Part shown: positions 40,040 to 49,848 of the stretch, one piece after another
Position numbering within the stretch: position 1 is the stretch's first letter
Layout of the letters: each line of letters starts with the position of its first letter
Source of the DNA: Yersinia nurmii
GTDB lineage: Bacteria > Pseudomonadota > Gammaproteobacteria > Enterobacterales > Enterobacteriaceae
Length of the DNA stretch: 64,000 nucleotides
Direction: 5' to 3'
Assembly (NCBI RefSeq): GCF_001112925.1
Contig: NZ_CPYD01000001.1
Coordinates: 496,001 to 560,000, forward strand
Made by a program: the position numbers and the translations under genes
The notes under the pieces: generated by a model
What the model was told of the DNA's origin: nothing
What the model saw: only the letters and a program-made list of their open reading frames with translations
The model's database searches: none

Positions 40040-40468
40040 TTAGATCGGCTGAGTCATCAGCCCAACCGAAGTAACACCGGCCTGATGGAGCATATTCAGC
40101 GCCTTGATGATTTCATCATAAGGAACTTCTTTAGCACCACCGATCAAAAACACGGTTTTCGGATTAGCTTTCAGACGCGCCTGAGCTTCGGCAACAACCT
40201 GCTGCTCTGGCAACTGCTCCATCCGCTGATGATCGACCACCACCGTATATTGACCAACACCAGAAACTTCCACAATCACCGGCGGATTATCATCGCTGGA
40301 TACCGTTTTCGAATCTGTAGCGTCAGGTAAATCAACCTCAACGCTTTGTGTAATGATGGGCGCTGTGGCCATAAAGATCAGCAGCAATACCAGCAATACG
40401 TCGAGCAAGGGAACAATGTTAATTTCAGACTTAAGCTCGCGACGTCTACGACCACGTACTCGCGCCAT
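40040..40468 (-). CDS. tolR: Tol-Pal system protein TolR
   Basis: TolR belongs to the ExbD/TolR family and forms the proton-driven motor with TolQ. After a basic N-terminus, the single membrane helix IVPLLDVLLVLLLIFMATAP carries the essential aspartate. The periplasmic domain follows. Length 142 equals E. coli. It starts 12 nt after tolQ. Confidence 0.96.
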   Translation of the reverse strand: MARVRGRRRRELKSEINIVPLLDVLLVLLLIFMATAPIITQSVEVDLPDATDSKTVSSDDNPPVIVEVSGVGQYTVVVDHQRMEQLPEQQVVAEAQARLKANPKTVFLIGGAKEVPYDEIIKALNMLHQAGVTSVGLMTQPI

Positions 40469-40480
40469 ACAACCCCCTAC

Positions 40481-41167
40481 TTATTTGCTCTCGGTGCTGG
40501 CGAAAGCCTGGCGATGCAGAATAGCAATGAACTCTTCCATAAAGTTGTCATAGTTCTGCTCAAGCTTACTGACGTGCAGATTCAGGCGGTTATACGCCAT
40601 TACCGCAGGGATTGCTGCAAACAGACCAATCGCCGTAGCAATCAGTGCCTCAGCAATACCCGGTGCAACCATTTGCAAGGTTGCCTGTTTCACTGCGCCC
40701 AAGGAGATAAAGGCGTGCATAATCCCCCAGACGGTACCAAACAGACCGATATACGGGCTGATAGAACCTACGGTGCCCAGGAACGGAATATGGTTTTCCA
40801 GTGCTTCCAGCTCACGGTTCATCGAGATGCGCATAGCACGGGAGGCACCGTCGATAACGGCTTCCGGCGCATGGCTGTTTGCACGATGCAAACGAGCAAA
40901 CTCTTTGAAACCAGAGTGGAAAATTTGCTCTGAGCCACCCAGACTATCGCGGCGCGCCTGACTTTCCTGATATAAACGGGAAAGCTCAATGCCGGACCAG
41001 AACTTGTCTTCAAAGGCTTCAGCATCACGTGTGGCAGCATTCAGAACGCGCGTTCGCTGAATGATGATCGCCCAAGACGCAATGGAAAAGCCCATCAGTA
41101 CCAGCATGATAAGCTTAACGAATAGGCTCGCCTGCAGGAATAAATCCAGAATGTTCATGTCAGCCAC
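40481..41167 (-). CDS. tolQ: Tol-Pal system protein TolQ
   Basis: TolQ is the ExbB/MotA-type proton channel subunit, with three membrane helices; conserved threonines lie in [14 protein letters not shown] and [15 protein letters not shown]. Start is a GTG (reads [10 protein letters not shown]) that shares its first base with the ybgC stop. Length 228 against 230 in E. coli. Confidence 0.96.
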   Translation of the reverse strand: MADMNILDLFLQASLFVKLIMLVLMGFSIASWAIIIQRTRVLNAATRDAEAFEDKFWSGIELSRLYQESQARRDSLGGSEQIFHSGFKEFARLHRANSHAPEAVIDGASRAMRISMNRELEALENHIPFLGTVGSISPYIGLFGTVWGIMHAFISLGAVKQATLQMVAPGIAEALIATAIGLFAAIPAVMAYNRLNLHVSKLEQNYDNFMEEFIAILHRQAFASTESK

Positions 41168-41568
41168 TACTTAAACTCCGCGACAATAGACTTGGGAAGC
41201 GCTTTTGGCTTCATTTTATGTAGATCGATACATGCGACCAATACTTCTGCACTACTCAGAAGATTGCCATGGGAATCGAAAATTCGTTGAGCAAACGAGA
41301 GAGAGGCCCCTCGCATTTCAGTAATTTCGCTTTCCACCTCTAGCATATCATCAAGACGTGCTGGAGAAAGATAGTCTACCGTCATGCGTCGGACAGCAAA
41401 AGCAATATGCTCACTGAACAATTGCTGCTGGTGAAAATTGCGTTGGCGCAGCATTTCTGTGCGCGCCCTTTCGTAAAAGGCTACGTAGCGTGCATGATAA
41501 ACCACGCCACCAGCGTCGGTATCTTCATAGTAGACACGAACCGGCCATCGAAATAACGTATTACTCAC
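41167..41568 (-). CDS. ybgC: Acyl-CoA thioesterase YbgC
   Basis: YbgC is a hotdog-fold acyl-CoA thioesterase encoded at the head of the tol operon. The 4-hydroxybenzoyl-CoA thioesterase motif is [20 protein letters not shown], with the catalytic aspartate. I start at the GTG of [11 protein letters not shown], as in E. coli (MNTTLFRW), giving 133 residues; a frame 11 codons longer lacks family support. It ends 1 nt into tolQ. Confidence 0.94.
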   Translation of the reverse strand: MSNTLFRWPVRVYYEDTDAGGVVYHARYVAFYERARTEMLRQRNFHQQQLFSEHIAFAVRRMTVDYLSPARLDDMLEVESEITEMRGASLSFAQRIFDSHGNLLSSAEVLVACIDLHKMKPKALPKSIVAEFK

Positions 41569-41657
41569 TCTACTTCCCAGTAATGCAATTAACGGACACA
41601 CTATACTGAAGAGCGATTCGGTTTGGAATGACTTGCAAGGTGAGAACGAAAATAATT

Positions 41658-41675
41658 ATGGGCCGAACGGCCCAT
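41658..41675 (-). terminator. Hairpin terminator after ybgE
   Basis: ATGGGCC-GTTC-GGCCCAT on the minus strand is a perfect 7-bp stem with a 4-nt loop, followed by AATTATTTT. It sits between the end of the cyd unit and the ybgC-tol unit. Confidence 0.65.
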
Positions 41676-41695
41676 AGGGATGATTAGCTGCAAGA

Positions 41696-41983
41696 TTAGG
41701 CGAAAAAATGGAAAATTCCCGCGCCCAAGATCACAATTGCAGGAAGAGGCGAGAAAAAAGCTCTCAGCCATACCCGCTGCGGTCGAAAGCCTACGCCATG
41801 GATGACCCCAGTACAGACGGCCCACACTAAAAACACCTCTTGCCAGACTTCTAACGAACTGGTCGCGGCGGCAAAGCGCGTCGGATCCCAGAAAATACAG
41901 AAAGCCAGCGTAAAAGCGAGAATAAGTGAAAGGGCCCGCAGCGGGCCCTTATCCATTAAAGCGTACAACTTATCGGACAACAT
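41696..41983 (-). CDS. ybgE: YbgE, small membrane protein of the cyd-tol region
   Basis: A 95-residue protein with about three membrane helices and the family core FWDPTRFAAATSSLEVWQ and CTGVIHGVGFRPQ, matching E. coli YbgE (97). Its function is uncertain; it is co-located with cytochrome bd genes. I start at MLSDKLYALMDK, overlapping cydX by 14 nt. A 21-nt perfect palindrome lies within codons 12-18. Confidence 0.9.
   Translation of the reverse strand: MLSDKLYALMDKGPLRALSLILAFTLAFCIFWDPTRFAAATSSLEVWQEVFLVWAVCTGVIHGVGFRPQRVWLRAFFSPLPAIVILGAGIFHFFA
41930..41950 (-). repeat. Perfect GC-rich palindrome inside the ybgE 5' coding region
   Basis: AAGGGCCCGC and GCGGGCCCTT flank a single base. On the minus strand the stem is followed by TTTC. 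It begins about 33 nt into ybgE and 20 nt after the cydX stop. Confidence 0.7.
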
Positions 41984-42110
41984 CTTCGCTGCCGTTTTTA
42001 GCGGCTTTCTTCTCCGCCGCATTGGCCTCACTCTGCTCTAGCGCCAGAGCAGTAATGATACCGAAGGAGCAGGCCAGAAGTGTTCCGAGAATCCAGGCAA
42101 AATACCACAT
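41970..42110 (-). CDS. cydX: Cytochrome bd oxidase small subunit CydX
   Basis: A 46-residue protein beginning MWYFAWILGTLLACSFGIIT, then ALALEQSEANAAEKK. The one membrane helix with its conserved glutamate matches E. coli CydX (37 residues), which stabilises the haem b595/d site of the oxidase. The charged C-terminal tail is about nine residues longer here. It starts 12 nt after cydB. Confidence 0.93.
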   Translation of the reverse strand: MWYFAWILGTLLACSFGIITALALEQSEANAAEKKAAKNGSEDVVR

Positions 42111-42122
42111 GCTTTATGCTCC

Positions 42123-43262
42123 TTAGTACAGTGAGTGCTTGTTGTTTTCGATATATTCTTTATCGATACGACCGAACATCTTGTAGTAACACCAACTGGT
42201 GTAGAGCAGGATGATTGGCACAAAGATAATCGCAACAATGGTCATCACTTTCAGCGTCAGCAGGCTAGATGTCGCATCCCACATTGTCAGACTAACGTTC
42301 GGCACGGTGCTTGACGGCATAACGAACGGGAACATGGTAACCCCGGCTGTCAGAATCACACAGGCAATCGTCAGTGACGAGGTGATAAACGCCAACGCAC
42401 CTTTTTCCATACGCGAGAACAGGATGGTGAACAGCGGCAGGATTACCCCTAACGCTGGCAGCGCCCACAGGCTTGGGTACTTGTTGAAGTTAATCAACCA
42501 GGCGCCCGCCTGATGTGCCACTTCTTTACGCATCGGGTTGGATTCCGCAGCAGTGTTCAGCGCCGAAGTAATCACAAAGCCGTCGATGCCTTTCACTACC
42601 CAAATACCCGCCAGCAGGAAGGCCACGCCCATCACTAACGCACAAATTTGTGCGGCAGCGCGGGAACGGAGATGAACTTCACCGCGGGTACGCATTTGCA
42701 GGTAGGTTGCACCCTGAGTCACCAACATGGTCAGACTGACGACGCCCGCCAACAAGCCGAACGGGTTCAGCAGTTGGAAGAAGTTGCCGGTGTAGAACAA
42801 GCGCATGTAGGTATCCATATGGAATGGAACACCTTGCAGCAGGTTACCAAAGGCAACGCCGAACACTACAGCAGGAACAAAGCTACCGATGAAGATGCCC
42901 CAGTCCCACATGTTGCGCCAGCGGCTGCTTTCCAACTTCGAGCGGTAGTCAAAACCGACCGGACGGAAGAACAACGCAGCCAACACCAAAATCATCGCGA
43001 TATAGAAACCGGAGAAGGCTGCGGCGTACACCATTGGCCAGGCGGCAAACAGCGCACCACCGGCCGTAATCAGCCAAACCTGGTTGCCATCCCAATGGGG
43101 AGCAATCGAGTTAATCATGACACGGCGTTCAGTATCGGTTTTACCGATAATGCGCAGCAGGATACCTACGCCCATATCAAAACCATCGGTGACGGCGAAA
43201 CCTATCAGTAGCACACCAATCAGTAGCCACCAGATAAATCGTAATACTTCATAATCAAACAT
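42123..43262 (-). CDS. cydB: Cytochrome bd-I ubiquinol oxidase subunit II
   Basis: CydB pairs with CydA in the high-affinity terminal oxidase used under low oxygen. Nine hydrophobic segments are visible, with the family start FIWWLLIGVLLIGFAVTDGF. Length 379 equals E. coli. It follows cydA by 14 nt and precedes cydX. Confidence 0.97.
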   Translation of the reverse strand: MFDYEVLRFIWWLLIGVLLIGFAVTDGFDMGVGILLRIIGKTDTERRVMINSIAPHWDGNQVWLITAGGALFAAWPMVYAAAFSGFYIAMILVLAALFFRPVGFDYRSKLESSRWRNMWDWGIFIGSFVPAVVFGVAFGNLLQGVPFHMDTYMRLFYTGNFFQLLNPFGLLAGVVSLTMLVTQGATYLQMRTRGEVHLRSRAAAQICALVMGVAFLLAGIWVVKGIDGFVITSALNTAAESNPMRKEVAHQAGAWLINFNKYPSLWALPALGVILPLFTILFSRMEKGALAFITSSLTIACVILTAGVTMFPFVMPSSTVPNVSLTMWDATSSLLTLKVMTIVAIIFVPIILLYTSWCYYKMFGRIDKEYIENNKHSLY

Positions 43263-43276
43263 AAGTGGACTCCCGT

Positions 43277-44845
43277 TTACCGTGCTTCTTGCGCAGGCGC
43301 AGTCGGCTGTTCAAAGTGATAGCGGCCAGTTTTCAGGCTACTAGGCCCAAGGCGCGCAAATTTGAACATCAGGTACATTTCTGCGACCAGGAACAGCGTA
43401 TACAGACCGCAAATCAGCGCCATGGAGAACAGAATATCCCCTGCTGTCACCGATGAGTTGGCAATGGCAGTTGGCAGAACCTCACCGATTGCCCACGGTT
43501 GACGGCCATACTCAGCCACAAACCAGCCAGACTCGATCGCGATCCAAGGCAATGGAATACCCCAAAGCGCCAAACGGTGCAGCCATTTTTTCTCACCGAT
43601 ACGACCACGGCACACGTTGTAGAACGAGAGACCGATAATCAGCAACAGCAGGAAGCCACAGACCACCATGATGCGGAACGCAAAGTACAGCGGCAGAACT
43701 TTAGGAATAGAGTCTTTAGCTGCCAGTTGAATCTGCGCTTCGGTAGCATCGGTTACGTTCGGCGTGTAACGCTTCAGCAACAAGCCATAGCCCAGATCCT
43801 GCTTAGTTTTGTTGAACTCGGCGCGAACAGCCGGATCGGTGTTACCCGCACGCAGTTCTTCCAGCAAACGATAAGCCTGAATACCATTACGGATACGGAC
43901 TTCGTGCTGTGACATCAGATCGCGCAAGCCGGTCACCGGAGTATCCAATGAACGTGTGGCAATCAAGCCTAATGCATAAGGAATTTGAATGGCGAACGAG
44001 TTCTCCATTTTTTCCTGATTAGGGATAGCAAACAGCGTAAAGGCTGCCGGAGGTGGCTGTGTTTCCCATTCGGCTTCAATTGCAGCAAGTTTGGTTTTTT
44101 GTACGTCACCCATTTCGTAACCGGATTCATCACCCAGAACAATAACGGACAGCGTCGCGGCTAAACCAAAGCTGGCAGCGATAGCAAAGGAACGTTTGGC
44201 AAACGGAATATCACGGCCTTTCAACAGATAGTACGAGCTGATACCCAGAACAAACATCGCACCGGTAACATAACCAGCAGCAACGGTATGCACGAATTTC
44301 ACCTGAGCAACCGGGTTCAGAACCAGCTCAGAGAAACTTAGCATTTCCATACGCATGGTTTCGAAGTTGAAATCCGCCGCAATTGGGTTTTGCATCCAAC
44401 CGTTGGCAACCAGAATCCACAGGGCAGAGAAGTTAGACCCTAACGCAACCAGCCAGGTAACAGCCAGATGCTGATGTTTACTTAACCGATCCCAACCGAA
44501 GAAGAAGAGACCAACAAAAGTAGATTCCAGGAAGAACGCCATCAGACCTTCGATTGCCAGAGGGGCACCGAAGATATCACCGACGTAATGAGAGAAATAT
44601 GACCAGTTAGTCCCGAACTGGAACTCCATAGTCAGACCCGTAGCGACCCCCAGTGCAAAGTTAATAGCAAATAACTTGCCCCAGAATTTGGTCATATCTT
44701 TATAGATTTGTTTGCCAGACAGTACGTAAACCGTTTCCATAATTGCCAGCATAAACGCCATACCCAGCGTTAGCGGGACAAATAGGAAATGGTACATAGC
44801 CGTTAAGGCAAACTGTAACCGTGACAGTTCGACAATATCAAACAT
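43277..44845 (-). CDS. cydA: Cytochrome bd-I ubiquinol oxidase subunit I
   Basis: CydA binds haems b558, b595 and d and oxidises ubiquinol. Haem ligands are visible: H19 in [16 protein letters not shown], the histidine in [19 protein letters not shown], and the methionine of MAFRIMV-type context. The Q-loop covers about 245-390. Length 522 equals E. coli. It is the first gene of cydABX-ybgE, with two FNR-like sites upstream. Confidence 0.97.
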   Translation of the reverse strand: MFDIVELSRLQFALTAMYHFLFVPLTLGMAFMLAIMETVYVLSGKQIYKDMTKFWGKLFAINFALGVATGLTMEFQFGTNWSYFSHYVGDIFGAPLAIEGLMAFFLESTFVGLFFFGWDRLSKHQHLAVTWLVALGSNFSALWILVANGWMQNPIAADFNFETMRMEMLSFSELVLNPVAQVKFVHTVAAGYVTGAMFVLGISSYYLLKGRDIPFAKRSFAIAASFGLAATLSVIVLGDESGYEMGDVQKTKLAAIEAEWETQPPPAAFTLFAIPNQEKMENSFAIQIPYALGLIATRSLDTPVTGLRDLMSQHEVRIRNGIQAYRLLEELRAGNTDPAVRAEFNKTKQDLGYGLLLKRYTPNVTDATEAQIQLAAKDSIPKVLPLYFAFRIMVVCGFLLLLIIGLSFYNVCRGRIGEKKWLHRLALWGIPLPWIAIESGWFVAEYGRQPWAIGEVLPTAIANSSVTAGDILFSMALICGLYTLFLVAEMYLMFKFARLGPSSLKTGRYHFEQPTAPAQEAR

Positions 44846-45446
44846 CTTGACTCCTTGCTCCTCGCAGGAAGACTCCGACTTGCGGCAACGCGACCTCCGC
44901 TATAATTGGAAGTCTCATAACTACCAGCAGTGAATGCCCAAAAAAACACAACAAAAATAACAATATCAACTACCCAGTATTACACCGCGATAATAGTACG
45001 CTTCTAATCCCACACAATAAATAGGATTTTACGTGACCTGGCTTTGAGTTCTGGATACAGGTCAACAAACCAACTAATTATCGATAGCAGGACAAATTGA
45101 TCCAGAACAATTTAAGCCCATATGAACATTATTGCCATATTGAAAACTTGATTTAGAACAATTTTCTTCTGGAGGTGTTAATTAATCGTTCAAATATTTT
45201 TATATAAACCCTCAGTGTTAAATAAATGTGATTTAATAGTTTAAGTAATGACTTATTTTTTCATTTTTCCGCGATCTAGATTAACTTTTTTTTATTTATA
45301 ATCTTCATGGTGAGTTGAATCACAACTTAACAATTTATATGAATATATTAGTCGATTCTTGGGGAAGCGTTCGCTTGTGTTGCTATTTTGTTGCATCATA
45401 AAATGCGGTTACATGATGAAACATTGGCCCCTTCAAGAAGATAAAA
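44846..45446. other. Divergent control region of cydA and the 5'-nucleotidase gene
   Basis: About 600 nt, strongly AT-rich, without a gene. It holds two FNR-like sites. A long control region is usual for cydA, which is under FNR and ArcA in E. coli. Confidence 0.6.
45097..45161. promoter_or_regulatory. Pair of FNR-like sites upstream of cydA
   Basis: TTGAT-CCAG-AACAA (45097-45110) and TTGAT-TTAG-AACAA (45148-45161) each differ by one base from TTGAT-N4-ATCAA, and both have the same mismatch. Their centres are 51 bp apart. E. coli cydA also has two FNR sites about 53 bp apart that mediate anaerobic repression. Confidence 0.7.
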
Positions 45447-47348
45447 ATGAAAAAAATAGCGCTCGCCTCCTTACTTTGTATCAGCACCTCTTCCTCCTTC
45501 GCCGCCGAAACTGTCAACCTGACGATTTTAGGCACCTCCGATCTGCACGGCACCTTCGTTCCCTGGGATTACGCCAGCGACAGTGAAAATCTGGCCGGCA
45601 GTCTGAGCCAGATAGCCACGCAGGTGAAAAAAATCCGCGCCGAACAGCCCAATATCATTTTGGTTGACGCCGGTGACACCCTTCAGGGCAACTTCGTGGA
45701 AACCTTTAAAAACGAGGCCGTCAGCCCGATGATGCTCGGTTTCAACGCCCTGAATTACGATGCCTGGGTATTAGGCAATCACGAATTCGATTTCGGTCTG
45801 AAGGCTCTATCCACCTCTTTAAACCAGTTTAAAGGTACCGCTCTGGCAGGGAATATCTTCTGGGACAGCGGCAAGCCCTACCTGCCTTCTTATAAGATCA
45901 TCGAACGCCAAGGTGTCAAAATCGGCATCATCGGCATGGATACGCCAATGACAGCGGAATTTGCCCAAGGTACCGATCGTATCAAGGGGCTGAATTTTAC
46001 CGATCCTGTGCAAGAAGTTAAGAAGGTGATTCAAAAAATTCAGCCGCAGGTCGACGCTATCGTGTTAGTTGCCCATATGGGGATTGATAACGAGAACCAG
46101 CGTCCCGGTACTGGCGTGGGGGATATAGCCAAAGCCAACCCGGAGCTAGCGGCCATAGTCGCGGGCCATATGCACGTCAAAATTGATAAGGCCGTAGTGA
46201 ACGGCGTTATTATTACTGAACCGGATAAATATGGTCGCGCCCTTTCCCGTATCGACTTGCAATTTGAACAACGGGATGGAAAATATCATTTAATCAATAA
46301 AGACAGTTATACCTACCCAATCAAAGGAATTCATTCCGATAAAGAACTTGAAGCTATTTATCAGCCTTATCACAGTATTTTGCGCGCCAATGCAAATCGG
46401 GTTATTGCTACCCTGAGCGGAGTAGATTTAGTGCCTAAAGATGAGATAAAAGGCATTCCGCAAGTACATATTCAGGATACCGGTATCAGCGCTTTGTTCC
46501 AGGAAGCCGCACGCCACTATGCGCCTAAAGCGCAGGTCATTGCCTTACAGATCGATAATGACCGCGCTAAATTAGATTTAGGTGAGATAAAAGCTAAAGA
46601 TATTGCTTTTAACTACCAATACGCTGGCGGGGAAATAACGGTTTATCAGCTTACAGGTAAAGAACTGAAGAAATATATGGAGTGGTCAGCCGATTATTTC
46701 AATCAGGTTAAACCGGGCGATGTCACCTACAGTTTTAACCCACAACGTCGCGCTTCTAAATATTCTACCAATGATTTCTTTGATGGCGTCACCTACACCA
46801 TCGACCTACGCCAACCTGCGGGTTCGCGTATCACTAATCTACGTTTTAACCATGGCGCAGCCGTTACGGATAGCACGCCAATTCGCTTAGGCATGAATAG
46901 CTATCGGATGGGACATTTGACGCAGAAAGGTGGCGTACTGGAGGGCCAGCAGTTCCCGGTGCTTTCCGATACTAAGGCAGAATATGGCGAAGAGGATGGC
47001 ACTATTCGTAATCTGACCATCCGTTATTTGACCGAGGTCAAACGCGGTCAATACCAAGGGAAAATCGAGCAACGCTGGAAGCTGGTTGGATTGGAAGGTT
47101 ATGAACCGCAGCGAGAAGTGGTGAAAAAGCTGATCAATACAGGGGAAATAGCGGTTCCTGCCACCGAAGACGGACGTTTTACCAATATTGCTTCAATTAA
47201 CGTTAAGGATAAGCTGTTTAGCGATAAAGTCAGCTATAACGCAGCGCTGGCATTACTTCAGCAGCAGCTTGGCAACGCTAAAAGCGAGCAAGCTAAGCTG
47301 CAGGCACAAACGGATATGATACTGATTACCGCTCTGAATAATTTCTGA
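45447..47348 (+). CDS. Periplasmic 5'-nucleotidase / UshA-like metallophosphoesterase
   Basis: A 633-residue exported protein with signal peptide ending SSSFAA. The N-terminal calcineurin-like domain has the two-metal motifs: GTSDLHG, DAGDTLQGN, GNHEFDFG, VAHMGID and GHMHV. The C-terminal 5'-nucleotidase domain covers about 330-560 (substrate aromatic region NDFFDGVTYTIDL). Such enzymes hydrolyse nucleotides or 2',3'-cyclic nucleotides in the periplasm for salvage. It is larger than UshA (550) and similar to CpdB (647) in size, so the exact substrate is open. It stands alone, divergent from cydA. Confidence 0.88.
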   Translation: MKKIALASLLCISTSSSFAAETVNLTILGTSDLHGTFVPWDYASDSENLAGSLSQIATQVKKIRAEQPNIILVDAGDTLQGNFVETFKNEAVSPMMLGFNALNYDAWVLGNHEFDFGLKALSTSLNQFKGTALAGNIFWDSGKPYLPSYKIIERQGVKIGIIGMDTPMTAEFAQGTDRIKGLNFTDPVQEVKKVIQKIQPQVDAIVLVAHMGIDNENQRPGTGVGDIAKANPELAAIVAGHMHVKIDKAVVNGVIITEPDKYGRALSRIDLQFEQRDGKYHLINKDSYTYPIKGIHSDKELEAIYQPYHSILRANANRVIATLSGVDLVPKDEIKGIPQVHIQDTGISALFQEAARHYAPKAQVIALQIDNDRAKLDLGEIKAKDIAFNYQYAGGEITVYQLTGKELKKYMEWSADYFNQVKPGDVTYSFNPQRRASKYSTNDFFDGVTYTIDLRQPAGSRITNLRFNHGAAVTDSTPIRLGMNSYRMGHLTQKGGVLEGQQFPVLSDTKAEYGEEDGTIRNLTIRYLTEVKRGQYQGKIEQRWKLVGLEGYEPQREVVKKLINTGEIAVPATEDGRFTNIASINVKDKLFSDKVSYNAALALLQQQLGNAKSEQAKLQAQTDMILITALNNF

Positions 47349-47410
47349 TGCCCTCCCCTCTCTAGCGGAGGGAAATTCTGCAATACGAAAGATTCATGTA
47401 GTTTCTCTAT

Positions 47411-47435
47411 AAAAAAAGGCCACCGAAAGGTGGCC
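47411..47435 (-). terminator. Terminator of the sdh-suc transcript
   Basis: Minus strand: GGCCACC-TTTC-GGTGGCC followed by seven T. It lies about 160 nt after the sucD stop, beyond the ERIC-like element. Confidence 0.92.
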
Positions 47436-47465
47436 AATATATGTCGAGCTAATCATTATTCTTAT

Positions 47466-47557
47466 CTATATCTAGACCTGTATGTCTCAAGCTGCCTCTG
47501 CGTTGGCTTAACCCGATTGCCCGAGTCACTTAGTCGCCTAAACTCATCGGGTTCACC
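47466..47557. repeat. ERIC-like element in the sucD 3' UTR
   Basis: The stretch contains CAAGCTGCCTCTGCGTTGGCT, then GAGTCACTTAG and AACTCATCGGGTTCACC. These match successive blocks of the enterobacterial ERIC consensus (CTTCAAGCTGCC, TGCGTTGGCT, CAGTCACTTA, CTCCTGGGGATTCAC) in the same order. The element is transcribed as part of the suc message and precedes its terminator. Confidence 0.7.
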
Positions 47558-47597
47558 AGTCTACCGTCTTCCCGGCGCTCGAGTGACTTAAGTCAGC

Positions 47598-48470
47598 TTA
47601 CTGAGGTAAAACTTCTTTCACTGCTTCACCGATATCGGCCAGGCTACGAACTGTTTTCACGCCTGCAGCTTCCAGAGCCGCAAACTTGTCTTCAGCCGTA
47701 CCTTTGCCGCCGGCAATGATGGCGCCAGCATGACCCATACGTTTGCCTTTAGGTGCAGTCACACCGGCGATATAACCCACAACAGGTTTAGTGACGTGAT
47801 CTTTGATGTAGGCTGCGGCTTCTTCTTCCGCGGTTCCGCCGATCTCACCGATCATCACAATCACTTCTGTTTGCGGATCTTCCTGGAACAGCTTCAGGAT
47901 ATCGATAAAGTTAGAGCCGGGGATCGGATCGCCACCGATACCGACGCAGCTTGATTGACCGAAGCCAATATCAGTCGTCTGCTTAACCGCTTCATAAGTC
48001 AGGGTACCAGAACGAGAAACGATGCCCACTTTGCCCGGTAGATGAATGTGACCCGGCATGATGCCGATTTTACATTCACCTGGGGTGATCACGCCCGGAC
48101 AGTTAGGACCGATCATGCGCACGCCACTTTCTTCCAGTTTCACTTTGATAACCAGCATATCCAGCGTCGGGATACCTTCAGTGATACAGATGATCAGCTT
48201 GATGCCTGCGTCAATCGCTTCCAGAATGGAATCTTTACAGAACGGAGCCGGCACGTAGATAACCGAAGCGGTCGCACCGGTCGCTTCCACGGCTTCACGC
48301 ACGGTATTAAATACCGGCAGACCCAAATGCTGAGTGCCGCCTTTGCCTGGTGTTACGCCGCCAACCATTTTAGTTCCGTAAGCAATCGCCTGCTCGGAGT
48401 GGAAAGTCCCTTGGCCACCGGTGAAACCCTGGCAAATAACTTTGGTGTTTTTATTGATTAAAATAGACAT
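47598..48470 (-). CDS. sucD: Succinyl-CoA synthetase alpha subunit
   Basis: SucD carries the phosphohistidine (in the [14 protein letters not shown] segment) and binds CoA through the N-terminal Rossmann-like domain ([12 protein letters not shown]). With SucC it makes ATP from succinyl-CoA in the TCA cycle. Length 290 agrees with E. coli (289). Its start overlaps the sucC stop by 1 nt, and it is the last gene of the sdh-suc operon. Confidence 0.97.
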   Translation of the reverse strand: MSILINKNTKVICQGFTGGQGTFHSEQAIAYGTKMVGGVTPGKGGTQHLGLPVFNTVREAVEATGATASVIYVPAPFCKDSILEAIDAGIKLIICITEGIPTLDMLVIKVKLEESGVRMIGPNCPGVITPGECKIGIMPGHIHLPGKVGIVSRSGTLTYEAVKQTTDIGFGQSSCVGIGGDPIPGSNFIDILKLFQEDPQTEVIVMIGEIGGTAEEEAAAYIKDHVTKPVVGYIAGVTAPKGKRMGHAGAIIAGGKGTAEDKFAALEAAGVKTVRSLADIGEAVKEVLPQ

Positions 48471-49636
48471 TATTTATTCCCCACTGCCGCAACAACTTGC
48501 TGAGCCGCATCTGTCAGGCTGGTCGCAGCAATGATATTCAAGCCGCTGTCTGCCAGTTTCTTGGCACCTAACTCAGCGTTATTCCCTTCCAGACGAACAA
48601 CAACCGGTACGTTAACGCCAACCTCTGCTACCGCACCAATGATGCCGTCAGCAATCAGATCGCAACGCACGATACCGCCAAAGATATTGACCAGCACCGC
48701 TTTCACTTTGTCGTCGGACAGAATGATTTTAAAAGCTTCGGTTACGCGTTCCTTGGTTGCGCCGCCGCCAACGTCCAGGAAGTTAGCCGGTTCACCGCCG
48801 TGTAGTTTCACGATGTCCATAGTACCCATCGCCAAACCTGCGCCGTTAACCATGCAGCCGATGTTGCCATCCAGCGCGACGTAGTTCAGTTCCCACTGCG
48901 CAGCCTGAGCTTCACGGGCATCTTCCTGAGTCTGGTCACGCATTTCGCGCAGCTCTGGTTGACGGAACAGGGCATTGCCGTCCGCACCCAGTTTGCCATC
49001 CAGACACACCAAATCACCTTGTTTGGTGATCACCAACGGGTTGATCTCAACCATCGCCAGATCGCGTTCCAGGAACAGCGCTGCCAGACCCATAAAGATC
49101 TTGGTGAACTGGCTGACTTGTTTACCGGTCAGACCCAGTTTGAAGGCTAACTCACGGCCTTGGTATGGCTGCGGCCCCGTCAGTGGATCCAGAGCAATTT
49201 TGTGGATCAGTTCCGGCGTTTCTTCTGCAACCTTCTCGATTTCAACGCCACCTTCAGTTGAAGCCATGAAGATCACACGACGAGAACCGCGATCGACTAC
49301 AGCGCCCAGATACAGTTCTTTATCAATATCAGTCGCTGCTTCTACCAGAATCTGGTGTACCGGCTGGCCGTGGGCGTCAGTTTGGTAGGTAACCAACTGC
49401 TTGCCTAACCAATGTTCCGCAAAAGCACGAATTTCTTCTTTGCTATTAACCAGCTTCACGCCGCCCGCTTTACCGCGACCGCCAGCATGAACCTGACATT
49501 TTACCACCCAAGGTGCGCTGCCGATTTTTGATGCGGCTTCTTCTGCTTCACGGGGTGTGGTACAGGCGTAACCGGTTGGAGCCGGCAGACCATACCGAGC
49601 AAACAGTTGTTTGGCCTGATATTCGTGTAAATTCAT
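48470..49636 (-). CDS. sucC: Succinyl-CoA synthetase beta subunit
   Basis: SucC has an ATP-grasp domain ([19 protein letters not shown]) and a C-terminal flavodoxin-like domain ([16 protein letters not shown]) that meets SucD. Length 388 equals E. coli. It is preceded by 212 nt of non-coding spacer after sucB. Confidence 0.97.
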   Translation of the reverse strand: MNLHEYQAKQLFARYGLPAPTGYACTTPREAEEAASKIGSAPWVVKCQVHAGGRGKAGGVKLVNSKEEIRAFAEHWLGKQLVTYQTDAHGQPVHQILVEAATDIDKELYLGAVVDRGSRRVIFMASTEGGVEIEKVAEETPELIHKIALDPLTGPQPYQGRELAFKLGLTGKQVSQFTKIFMGLAALFLERDLAMVEINPLVITKQGDLVCLDGKLGADGNALFRQPELREMRDQTQEDAREAQAAQWELNYVALDGNIGCMVNGAGLAMGTMDIVKLHGGEPANFLDVGGGATKERVTEAFKIILSDDKVKAVLVNIFGGIVRCDLIADGIIGAVAEVGVNVPVVVRLEGNNAELGAKKLADSGLNIIAATSLTDAAQQVVAAVGNK

Positions 49637-49722
49637 GATGTTCTATCCATTTAAGTCTGTAGACGGGACGAGCCCCGCAGTGTCTGGATAATGCCGACCC
49701 TGGGATCGACCGCAATTAGCAC

Positions 49723-49773
49723 ATAGGTTTTTGTTAACAGGTGGGTTTTGTTAACATATAGGTTTTTTAACAC
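49723..49773. repeat. Short tandem repeats in the sucB-sucC spacer
   Basis: Three imperfect copies of AGGTTTTTGTTAACA-like sequence follow each other (AGGTTTTTGTTAACA, GGGTTTTGTTAACA, AGGTTTTTTAACA). They differ in the length of the T tract and lie in the transcribed spacer. Confidence 0.6.
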
Positions 49774-49792
49774 TAGATTTATGGCATCAGGA

Positions 49793-49827
49793 GCCTGACA
49801 GGCAGGGATATCCCCCAACCGTCAGGC
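49793..49827 (-). other. Stem-loop in the sucB-sucC spacer
   Basis: GCCTGAC and GTCAGGC arms with further internal pairing (GGGGGATATCCC) follow the sucB stop by about 20 nt. There is no T-run, so a role as mRNA stabiliser or partial terminator is more likely than full termination. Confidence 0.55.
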
Positions 49828-49848
49828 AGCCTTTAACCGTTATCTTTT

